Position numbers and translations under genes: made by a program. A DNA stretch of 64,000 nucleotides from contig OY829546.1 of NCBI GenBank assembly GCA_963691705.1, positions 28,676,040 through 28,740,039 of the forward strand, given 5' to 3'. The notes beneath the pieces were generated by a model. The model had not been told where the DNA came from and did no database searches. It saw nothing but the letters and a program-made list of their open reading frames with translations. The DNA comes from Viola odorata. Its lineage: Eukaryota; Streptophyta; Magnoliopsida; Malpighiales; Violaceae. Shown one piece after another: positions 24,201 through 36,448 of the stretch (within the stretch, counting starts at the first letter, position 1; every line of letters starts with the position of its first letter).

Positions 24201-27200
24201 TAAAGGATAGTTACCAAACTTGAATGCCTTGAGCTCCGCTACTAACTGATAAGGCTCCAGTCGCCTAGAGACTTAGTAATGAAATTGTGATCTAGTTCAA
24301 AGCTTGGATTTCGAATGCGGAAACATAACTCAAAGAAAACCGTGAAACTCCAACACTGAGAGCTCTTGGCACTTCACGTCGAATCCCTTGAGGTTCTTGT
24401 GTCAAACCGATGAATCTCCAAGACTGGGTGCTCTTGGCAATTCAAAGACGAATGACTCAATAGATAGCAACATCGGGCTTTACTTGTGGCTACTCTCAGC
24501 TTGCGATACTAGGAATAGAACAAGGTTCCATAGGAACGGTTTATGAGGACGCACCTCTCAAACACAAAGTCTCGTTCTTTTTCCAAAAATATCATAGATT
24601 ATTTTATTCATACGGCAAGGCCTTTAAATAGGCTAGGAAAATTACAAACTTAGAAATAAATAATTCCTAAACAGATAATTCCTAAATATATAATTCCTAA
24701 ATAAATAATTCCAAAATAAATAATCCCTAAATAAGCCAAAACTCTATATAGTAATTAAAAATACATAAAATAGGAAATATTAATCCATACCCTCCTTTGC
24801 CAAACCCTAGTCGTCGCCAAACCCTAGCCGACTTGGGCTTTCTGGTGCGCCTATGCGTGCGCGCTGCTTGGCCCACGCGGCTTGCGATACGAGGATCGTA
24901 TGATCCCCTCCCTCTTATCAAAGGTTCGCCCTCGAATGTCATTCTGCATAGGGGTTGTATCGCAATCCCTCTTAGCATCAAGCCTTGCTTCTGCCATCTT
25001 TATTCACCTAAATCAAACTTAACACAAGAAAGTGGAAATCTATTTTCGGCGAACACAGTTTAGTAAACCAAGCACAACTTTTGATTCCGATGTCCGAATT
25101 GCTTGATTCTTCTTGATTTAGATTCCTAACAGATAGGGCTTTCCAAGGAACTAAGATTCACTGAAATTGGACTCCAATAGGTATGTATTGAAATATGATT
25201 TCGAGACTAACACTTTTGTGGACTGTTTTTGTGACTCTTTTGTGACTCTTCTCGTGACTTAAATAAAAGACTCAAAATAGAAAAGTAATGACACTTTGGT
25301 GGACTGATTTTGTGACTCTAATTGACACAACGACAAAAGTAAAGGATAGTTACCAAACTTGAATGCCTTGAGCTCCGCTACTAACTGATAAGGCTCCAGT
25401 CGCCTAGAGACTTAGTAATGAAATTGTGATCTAGTTCAAAGCTTGGATTTCGAATGCGGAAACATAACTCAAAGAAAACCGTGAAACTCCAACACTGAGA
25501 GCTCTTGGCACTTCACGTCGAATCCCTTGAGGTTCTTGTGTCAAACCGATGAATCTCCAAGACTGGGTGCTCTTGGCAATTCAAAGACGAATGACTCAAT
25601 AGATAGCAACATCGGGCTTTACTTGTGGCTACTCTCAGCTTGCGATACTAGGAATAGAACAAGGTTCCACAGGAACGGTTTATGAGGACGCACCTCTCAA
25701 ACACAAAGTCTCGTTCTTTTTCCAAAAATATCATAGATTATTTTATTCATACGGCAAGGCCTTTAAATAGGCTAGGAAAATTACAAACTTAGAAATAAAT
25801 AATTCCTAAACAGATAATTCCTAAATAGATAATTCCTAAATAAATAATTCCAAAATAAATAATCCCTAAATAAGCCAAAACTCTATATAGTAATTAAAAA
25901 TACATAAAATAGGAAATATTAATCCATACCCTCCTTTGCCAAACCCTAGTCGTCGCCAAACCCTAGCCGACTTGGGCTTTCTGGTGCGCCTATGCGTGCG
26001 CGCTGCTTGGCCCACGCGGCTTGCGATACGAGGATCGTATGATCCCCTCCCTCTTATCAAAGGTTCGCCCTCGAATGTCATTCTGCATAGGGGTTGTATC
26101 GCAATCCCTCTTAGCATCAAGCCTTGCTTCTGCCATCTTTATTCACCTAAATCAAACTTAACACAAGAAAGTGGAAATCTATTTTCGGCGAACACAGTTT
26201 AGTAAACCAAGCACAACTTTTGATTCCGATGTCCGAATTGCTTGATTCTTCTTGATTTAGATTCCTAACAGATAGGGCTTTCCAAGGAACTAAGATTCAC
26301 TGAAATTGGACTCCAATAGGTATGTATTGAAATATGATTTCGAGACTAACACTTTTGTGGACTGTTTTTGTGACTCTTTTGTGACTCTTCTCGTGACTTA
26401 AATAAAAGACTCAAAATAGAAAAGTAATGACACTTTGGTGGACTGATTTTGTGACTCTAATTGACACAACGACAAAAGTAAAGGATAGTTACCAAACTTG
26501 AATGCCTTGAGCTCCGCTACTAACTGATAAGGCTCCAGTCGCCCAGAGACTTAGTAATGAAATTGTGATCTAGTTCAAAGCTTGGATTTCGAATGCGGAA
26601 ACATAACTCAAAGAAAACCGTGAAACTCCAACACTGAGAGCTCTTGGCACTTCACGTCGAATCCCTTGAGGTTCTTGTGTCAAACCGATGAATCTCCAAG
26701 ACTGGGTGCTCTTGGCAATTCAAAGACGAATGACTCAATAGATAGCAACATCGGGCTTTACTTGTGGCTACTCTCAGCTTGCGATACTAGGAATAGAACA
26801 AGGTTCCATAGGAACGGTTTATGAGGACGCACCTCTCAAACACAAAGTCTCGTTCTTTTTCCAAAAATATCATAGATTATTTTATTCATACGGCAAGGCC
26901 TTTAAATAGGCTAGGAAAATTACAAACTTAGAAATAAATAATTCCTAAACAGATAATTCCTAAATAAATAATTCCTAAATAAATAATTCCAAAATAAATA
27001 ATCCCTAAATAAGCCAAAACTCTATATAGTAATTAAAAATACATAAAATAGGAAATATTAATCCATAACCTCCTTTGCCAAACCCTAGTCGTCGCCAAAC
27101 CCTAGCCGACTTGGGCTTTCTGGTGCGCCTATGCGTGCGCGCTGCTTGGCCCACGCGGCTTGCGATACGAGGATCGTATGATCCCCTCCCTCTTATCAAA

Positions 27201-30200
27201 GGTTCGCCCTCGAATGTCATTCTGCATAGGGGTTGTATCGCAATCCCTCTTAGCATCAAGCCTTGCTTCTGCCATCTTTATTCACCTAAATCAAACTTAA
27301 CACAAGAAAGTGGAAATCTATTTTCGGCGAACACAGTTTAGTAAACCAAGCACAACTTTTGATTCCGATGTCCGAATTGCTTGATTCTTCTTGATTTAGA
27401 TTCCTAACAGACAGGGCTTTCCAAGGAACTAAGATTCACTGAAATTGGACTCCAATAGGTATGTATTGAAATATGATTTCGAGACTAACACTTTTGTGGA
27501 CTGTTTTTGTGACTCTTTTGTGACTCTTCTCGTGACTTAAATAAAAGACTCAAAATAGAAAAGTAATGACACTTTGGTGGACTGATTTTGTGACTCTAAT
27601 TGACACAACGACAAAAGTAAAGGATAGTTACCAAACTTGAATGCCTTGAGCTCCGCTACTAACTGATAAGGCTCCAGTCGCCTAGAGACTTAGTAATGAA
27701 ATTGTGATCTAGTTCAAAGCTTGGATTTCGAATGCGGAAACATAACTCAAAGAAAACCGTGAAACTCCAACACTGAGAGCTCTTGGCACTTCACGTCGAA
27801 TCCCTTGAGGTTCTTGTGTCAAACCGATGAATCTCCAAGACTGGGTGCTCTTGGCAATTCAAAGACGAATGACTCAATAGATAGCAACATCGGGCTTTAC
27901 TTGTGGCTACTCTCAGCTTGCGATACTAGGAATAGAACAAGGTTCCACAGGAACGGTTTATGAGGACGCACCTCTCAAACACAAAGTCTCGTTCTTTTTC
28001 CAAAAATATCATAGATTATTTTATTCATACGGCAAGGCCTTTAAATAGGCTAGGAAAATTACAAACTTAGAAATAAATAATTCCTAAACAGATAATTCCT
28101 AAATAGATAATTCCTAAATAAATAATTCCAAAATAAATAATCCCTAAATAAGCCAAAACTCTATATAGTAATTAAAAATACATAAAATAGGAAATATTAA
28201 TCCATACCCTCCATTGCCAAACCCTAGTCGTCGCCAAACCCTAGCCGACTTGGGCTTTCTGGTGCGCCTATGCGTGCGCGCTGCTTGGCCCACGCGGCTT
28301 GCGATACGAGGATCGTATGATCCCCTCCCTCTTATCAAAGGTTCGCCCTCGAATGTCATTCTGCATAGGGGTTGTATCGCAATCCCTCTTAGCATCAAGC
28401 CTTGCTTCTGCCATCTTTATTCACCTAAATCAAACTTAACACAAGAAAGTGGAAATCTATTTTCGGCGAACACAGTTTAGTAAACCAAGCACAACTTTTG
28501 ATTCCGATGTCCGAATTGCTTGATTCTTCTTGATTTAGATTCCTAACAGATAGGGCTTTCCAAGGAACTAAGATTCACTGAAATTGGACTCCAATAGGTA
28601 TGTATTGAAATATGATTTCGAGACTAACACTTTTGTGGACTGTTTTTGTGACTCTTTTGTGACTCTTCTCGTGACTTAAATAAAAGACTCAAAATAGAAA
28701 AGTAATGACACTTTGGTGGACTGATTTTGTGACTCTAATTGACACAACGACAAAAGTAAAGGATAGTTACCAAACTTGAATGCCTTGAGCTCCGCTACTA
28801 ACTGATAAGGCTCCAGTCGCCCAGAGACTTAGTAATGAAATTGTGATCTAGTTCAAAGCTTGGATTTCGAATGCGGAAACATAACTCAAAGAAAACCGTG
28901 AAACTCCAACACTGAGAGCTCTTGGCACTTCACGTCGAATCCCTTGAGGTTCTTGTGTCAAACCGATGAATCTCCAAGACTGGGTGCTCTTGGCAATTCA
29001 AAGACGAATGACTCAATAGATAGCAACATCGGGCTTTACTTGTGGCTACTCTCAGCTTGCGATACTAGGAATAGAACAAGGTTCCACAGGAACGGTTTAT
29101 GAGGACGCACCTCTCAAACACAAAGTCTCGTTCTTTTTCCAAAAATATCATAGATTATTTTATTCATACGGCAAGGCCTTTAAATAGGCTAGGAAAATTA
29201 CAAACTTAGAAATAAATAATTCCTAAACAGATAATTCCTAAATAGATAATTCCTAAATAAATAATTCCAAAATAAATAATCCCTAAATAAGACAAAACTC
29301 TATATAGTAATTAAAAATACATAAAATAGGAAATATTAATCCATACCCTCCTTTGCCAAACCCTAGTCGTCGCCAAACCCTAGCCGACTTGGGCTTTCTG
29401 GTGCGCCTATGCGTGCGCGCTGCTTGGCCCACGCGGCTTGCGATACGAGGATCGTATGATCCCCTCCCTCTTATCAAAGGTTCGCCCTCGAATGTCATTC
29501 TGCATAGGGGTTGTATCGCAATCCCTCTTAGCATCAAGCCTTGCTTCTGCCATCTTTATTCACCTAAATCAAACTTAACACAAGAAAGTGGAAATCTATT
29601 TTCGGCGAACACAGTTTAGTAAACCAAGCACAACTTTTGATTCCGATGTCCGAATTGCTTGATTCTTCTTGATTTAGATTCCTAACAGACAGGGCTTTCC
29701 AAGGAACTAAGATTCACTGAAATTGGACTCCAATAGGTATGTATTGAAATATGATTTCGAGACTAACACTTTTGTGGACTGTTTTTGTGACTCTTTTGTG
29801 ACTCTTCTCGTGACTTAAATAAAAGACTCAAAATAGAAAAGTAATGACACTTTGGTGGACTGATTTTGTGACTCTAATTGACACAACGACAAAAGTAAAG
29901 GATAGTTACCAAACTTGAATGCCTTGAGCTCCGCTACTAACTGATAAGGCTCCAGTCGCCCAGAGACTTAGTAATGAAATTGTGATCTAGTTCAAAGCTT
30001 GGATTTCGAATGCGGAAACATAACTCAAAGAAAACCGTGAAACTCCAACACTGAGAGCTCTTGGCACTACACGTCGAATCCCTTGAGGTTCTTGTGTCAA
30101 ACCGATGAATCTCCAAGACTGGGTGCTCTTGGCAATTCAAAGACGAATGACTCAATAGATAGCAACATCGGGCTTTACTTGTGGCTACTCTCAGCTTGCG

Positions 30201-30753
30201 ATACTAGGAATAGAACAAGGTTCCATAGGAACGGTTTATGAGGACGCACCTCTCAAACACAAAGTCTCGTTCTTTTTCCAAAAATATCATAGATTATTTT
30301 ATTCATACGGCAAGGCCTTTAAATAGGCTAGGAAAATTACAAACTTAGAAATAAATAATTCCTAAACAGATAATTCCTAAATAGATAATTCCTAAATAAA
30401 TAATTCCAAAATAAATAATCCCTAAATAAGCCAAAACTCTATATAGTAATTAAAAATACATAAAATAGGAAATATTAATCCATACCCTCCTTTGCCAAAC
30501 CCTAGTCGTCGCCAAACCCTAGCCGACTTGGGCTTTCTGGTGCGCCTATGCGTGCGCGCTGCTTGGCCCACGCGGCTTGCGATACGAGGATCGTATGATC
30601 CCCTCCCTCTTATCAAAGGTTCGCCCTCGAATGTCATTCTGCATAGGGGTTGTATCGCAATCCCTCTTAGCATCAAGCCTTGCTTCTGCCATCTTTATTC
30701 ACCTAAATCAAACTTAACACAAGAAAGTGGAAATCTATTTTCGGCGAACACAG
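18225..30753. repeat. Alternating dimer zone (units 17-27)
   Basis: The base in GTTCCA(C/T)AGG alternates strictly C, T from unit 17 to unit 25. Units 17 and 19 also share GCCCAGAG and AAGACAAAAC. Units 25 and 26 both have C, a one-unit phase slip, after which alternation resumes. Unit 25 is the first with ACAGACAGGG. Unit 27 has a private CACTACACG that removes a minus-strand stop and creates a spurious 72-codon frame at 29937-30155. Confidence 0.8.
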
Positions 30754-33700
30754 TTTAGTAAACCAAGCACAACTTTTGATTCCGATGTCCGAATTGCTTG
30801 ATTCTTCTTGATTTAGATTCCTAACAGATAGGGCTTTCCAAGGAACTAAGATTCACTGAAATTGGACTCCAATAGGTATGTATTGAAATATGATTTCGAG
30901 ACTAACACTTTTGTGGACTGTTTTTGTGACTCTTTTGTGACTCTTCTCGTGACTTAAATAAAAGACTCAAAATAGAAAAGTAATGACACTTTGGTGGACT
31001 GATTTTGTGACTCTAATTGACACAACGACAAAAGTAAAGGATAGTTACCAAACTTGAATGCCTTGAGCTCCGCTACTAACTGATAAGGCTCCAGTCGCCC
31101 AGAGACATAGTAATGAAATTGTGATCTAGTTCAAAGCTTGGATTTCGAATGCGGAAACATAACTCAAAGAAAACCGTGAAACTCCAACACTGAGAGCTCT
31201 TGGCACTTCACGTCGAATCCCTTGAGGTTCTTGTGTCAAACCGATGAATCTCCAAGACTGGGTGCTCTTGGCAATTCAAAGACGAATGACTAAATAGATA
31301 GCAACATCGGGCTTTACTTGTGGCTACTCTCAGCTTGCGATACTAGGAATAGAACAAGGTTCCACAGGAACGGTTTATGAGGACGCACCTCTCAAACACA
31401 AAGTCTCGTTCTTTTTCCAAAAATATCATAGATTATTTTATTCATACGGCAAGGCCTTTAAATAGGCTAGGAAAATTACAAACTTAGAAATAAATAATTC
31501 CTAAACAGATAATTCCTAAATAGATAATTCCTAAATAAATAATTCCAAAATAAATAATCCCTAAATAAGCCAAAACTCTATATAGTAATTAAAAATACAT
31601 AAAATAGGAAATATTAATCCATACCCTCCTTTGCCAAACCCTAGTCGTCGCCAAACCCTAGCCGACTTGGGCTTTCTGGTGCGCCTATGCGTGCGCGCTG
31701 CTTGGCCCACGCGGCTTGCGATACGAGGATCGTATGATCCCCTCCCTCTTATCAAAGGTTCGCCCTCGAATGTCATTCTGCATAGGGGTTGTATCGCAAA
31801 CCCTCTTAGCATCAAGCCTTGCTTCTGCCATCTTTATTCACCTAAATCAAACTTAACACAAGAAAGTGGAAATTTATTTTCGGCGAACACAGTTTAGTAA
31901 ACCAAGCACAACTTTTGATTCCGATGTCCGAATTGCTTGATTCTTCTTGATTTAGATTCCTAACAGACAGGGCTTTCCAAGGAACTAAGATTCACTGAAA
32001 TTGGACTCCAATAGGTATGTATTGAAATATGATTTCGAGACTAACACTTTTGTGGACTGTTTTTGTGACTCTTTTGTGACTCTTCTCGTGACTTAAATAA
32101 AAGACTCAAAATAGAAAAGTAATGACACTTTGGTGGACTGATTTTGTGACTCTAATTGACACAACGACAAAAGTAAAGGATAGTTACCAAACTTGAATGC
32201 CTTGAGCTCCGCTACTAACTGATAAGGCTCCAGTCGCCTAGAGACTTAGTAATGAAATTGTGATCTAGTTCAAAGCTTGGATTTCGAATGCGGAAACATA
32301 ACTCAAAGAAAACCGTGAAACTCCAACACTGAGAGCTCTTGGCACTTCACGTCGAATCCCTTGAGGTTCTTGTGTCAAACCGATGAATCTCCAAGACTGG
32401 GTGCTCTTGGCAATTCAAAGACGAATGACTCAATAGATAGCAACATCGGGCTTTACTTGTGGCTACTCTCAGCTTGCGATACTAGGAATAGAACAAGGTT
32501 CCATAGGAACGGTTTATGAGGACGCACCTCTCAAACACAAAGTCTCGTTCTTTTTCCAAAAATATCATAGATTATTTTATTCATACGGCAAGGCCTTTAA
32601 ATAGGCTAGGAAAATTACAAACTTAGAAATAAATAATTCCTAAACAGATAATTCCTAAATAGATAATTCCTAAATAAATAATTCCAAAATAAATAATCCC
32701 TAAATAAGCCAAAACTCTATATAGTAATTAAAAATACATAAAATAGGAAATATTAATCTATACCCTCCTTTGCCAAACCCTAGTCGTCGCCAAACCCTAG
32801 CCGACTTGGGCTTTCTGGTGCGCCTATGCGTGCGCGCTGCTTGGCCCACGCGGCTTGCGATACGAGGATCGTATGATCCCCTCCCTCTTATCAAAGGTTC
32901 GCCCTCGAATGTCATTCTGCATAGGGGTTGTATCGCAATCCCTCTTAGCATCAAGCCTTGCTTCTGCCATCTTTATTCACCTAAATCAAACTTAACACAA
33001 GAAAGTGGAAATCTATTTTCGGCGAACACAGTTTAGTAAACCAAGCACAACTTTTGATTCCGATGTCCGAATTGCTTGATTCTTCTTGATTTAGATTCCT
33101 AACAGATAGGGCTTTCCAAGGAACTAAGATTCACTGAAATTGGACTCCAATAGGTATGAATTGAAATATGATTTCGAGACTAACACTTTTGTGGACTGTT
33201 TTTGTGACTCTTTTGTGACTCTTCTCGTGACTTAAATAAAAGACTCAAAATAGAAAAGTAATGACACTTTGGTGGACTGATTTTGTGACTCTAATTGACA
33301 CAACGACAAAAGTAAAGGATAGTTACCAAACTTGAATGCCTTGAGCTCCGCTACTAACTGATAAGGCTCCAGTCGCCCAGAGACTTAGTAATGAAATTGT
33401 GATCTAGTTCAAAGCTTGGATTTCGAATGCGGAAACATAACTCAAAGAAAACCGTGAAACTCCAACACTGAGAGCTCTTGGCACTTCACGTCGAATCCCT
33501 TGAGGTTCTTGTGTCAAACCGATGAATCTCCAAGACTGGGTGCTCTTGGCAATTCAAAGACGAATGACTCAATAGATAGCAACATCGGGCTTTACTTGTG
33601 GCTACTCTCAGCTTGCGATACTAGGAATAGAACAAGGTTCCACAGGAACGGTTTATGAGGACGCACCTCTCAAACACAAAGTCTCGTTCTTTTTCCAAAA

Positions 33701-36448
33701 ATATCATAGATTATTTTATTCATACGGCAAGGCCTTTAAATAGGCTAGGAAAATTACAAACTTAGAAATAAATAATTCCTAAACAGATAATTCCTAAATA
33801 GATAATTCCTAAATAAATAATTCCAAAATAAATAATCCCTAAATAAGCCAAAACTCTATATAGTAATTAAAAATACATAAAATAGGAAATATTAATCCAT
33901 ACCCTCCTTTGCCAAACCCTAGTCGTCGCCAAACCCTAGCCGACTTGGGCTTTCTGGTGCGCCTATGCGTGCGCGCTGCTTGGCCCACGCGGCTTGCGAT
34001 ACGAGGATCGTATGATCCCCTCCCTCTTATCAAAGGTTCGCCCTCGAATGTCATTCTGCATAGGGGTTGTATCGCAAACCCTCTTAGCATCAAGCCTTGC
34101 TTCTGCCATCTTTATTCACCTAAATCAAACTTAACACAAGAAAGTGGAAATTTATTTTCGGCGAACACAGTTTAGTAAACCAAGCACAACTTTTGATTCC
34201 GATGTCCGAATTGCTTGATTCTTCTTGATTTAGATTCCTAACAGACAGGGCTTTCCAAGGAACTAAGATTCACTGAAATTGGACTCCAATAGGTATGTAT
34301 TGAAATATGATTTCGAGACTAACACTTTTGTGGACTGTTTTTGTGACTCTTTTGTGACTCTTCTCGTGACTTAAATAAAAGACTCAAAATAGAAAAGTAA
34401 TGACACTTTGGTGGACTGATTTTGTGACTCTAATTGACACAACGACAAAAGTAAAGGATAGTTACCAAACTTGAATGCCTTGAGCTCCGCTACTAACTGA
34501 TAAGGCTCCAGTCGCCTAGAGACTTAGTAATGAAATTGTGATCTAGTTCAAAGCTTGGATTTCGAATGCGGAAACATAACTCAAAGAAAACCGTGAAACT
34601 CCAACACTGAGAGCTCTTGGCACTTCACGTCGAATCCCTTGAGGTTCTTGTGTCAAACCGATGAATCTCCAAGACTGGGTGCTCTTGGCAATTCAAAGAC
34701 GAATGACTCAATAGATAGCAACATCGGGCTTTACTTGTGGCTACTCTCAGCTTGCGATACTAGGAATAAAACAAGGTTCCATAGGAACGGTTTATGAGGA
34801 CGCACCTCTCAAACACAAAGTCTCGTTCTTTTTCCAAAAATATCATAGATTATTTTATTCATACGGCAAGGCCTTTAAATAGGCTAGGAAAATTACAAAC
34901 TTAGAAATAAATAATTCCTAAACAGATAATTCCTAAATAGATAATTCCTAAATAAATAATTCCAAAATAAATAATCCCTAAATAAGCCAAAACTCTATAT
35001 AGTAATTAAAAATACATAAAATAGGAAATATTAATCTATACCCTCCTTTGCCAAACCCTAGTCGTCGCCAAACCCTAGCCGACTTGGGCTTTCTGGTGCG
35101 CCTATGCGTGCGCGCTGCTTGGCCCACGCGGCTTGCGATACGAGGATCGTATGATCCCCTCCCTCTTATCAAAGGTTCGCCCTCGAATGTCATTCTGCAT
35201 AGGGGTTGTATCGCAATCCCTCTTAGCATCAAGCCTTGCTTCTGCCATCTTTATTCACCTAAATCAAACTTAACACAAGAAAGTGGAAATCTATTTTCGG
35301 CGAACACAGTTTAGTAAACCAAGCACAACTTTTGATTCCGATGTCCGAATTGCTTGATTCTTCTTGATTTAGATTCCTAACAGATAGGGCTTTCCAAGGA
35401 ACTAAGATTCACTGAAATTGGACTCCAATAGGTATGAATTGAAATATGATTTCGAGACTAACACTTTTGTGGACTGTTTTTGTGACTCTTTTGTGACTCT
35501 TCTCGTGACTTAAATAAAAGACTCAAAATAGAAAAGTAATGACACTTTGGTGGACTGATTTTGTGACTCTAATTGACACAACGACAAAAGTAAAGGATAG
35601 TTACCAAACTTGAATGCCTTGAGCTCCGCTACTAACTGATAAGGCTCCAGTCGCCCAGAGACTTAGTAATGAAATTGTGATCTAGTTCAAAGCTTGGATT
35701 TCGAATGCGGAAACATAACTCAAAGAAAACCGTGAAACTCCAACACTGAGAGCTCTTGGCACTTCACGTCGAATCCCTTGAGGTTCTTGTGTCAAACCGA
35801 TGAATCTCCAAGACTGGGTGCTCTTGGCAATTCAAAGACGAATGACTCAATAGATAGCAACATCGGGCTTTACTTGTGGCTACTCTCAGCTTGCGATACT
35901 AGGAATAGAACAAGGTTCCATAGGAACGGTTTATGAGGACGCACCTCTCAAACAACAAGTCTCGTTCTTTTTCCAAAAATATCATAGATTATTTTATTCA
36001 TACGGCAAGGCCTTTAAATAGGCTAGGAAAATTACAAACTTAGAAATAAATAATTCCTAAACAGATAATTCCTAAATAGATAATTCCTAAATAAATAATT
36101 CCAAAATAAATAATCCCTAAATAAGCCAAAACTCTATATAGTAATTAAAAATACATAAAATAGGAAATATTAATCCATACCCTCCTTTGCCAAACCCTAG
36201 TTGTCGCCAAACCCTAGCCGACTTGGGCTTTCTGGTGCGCCTATGCGTGCGCGCTGCTTGGCCCACGCGGCTTGCGATACGAGGATCGTATGATCCCCTC
36301 CCTCTTATCAAAGGTTCGCCCTCGAATGTCATTCTGCATAGGGGTTGTATCGCAATCCCTCTTAGCATCAAGCCTTGCTTCTGCCATCTTTATTCACCTA
36401 AATCAAACTTAACACAAGAAAGTGGAAATCTATTTTCGGCGAACACAG
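30754..36448. repeat. Dimer repeat with a join inside unit 30 (units 28-32)
   Basis: Units 28 and 30 share CGCAAACCC and AATTTATTTT near their right ends. Units 29 and 31 share ACAGACAGGG and TTAATCTATAC. Units 30 and 32 share GTATGAATTG near their left ends, but unit 28 lacks it and unit 32 lacks CGCAAACCC. The repeated 2,278-bp segment therefore runs from within unit 28 to within unit 30 and again to within unit 32. Confidence 0.75.

Noticed and set aside
29937..30155. 72-codon minus-strand frame in unit 27
   Set aside because: It exists only because a private change (CACTACACG) removed a stop. It starts at TTG and has no recognisable domain.
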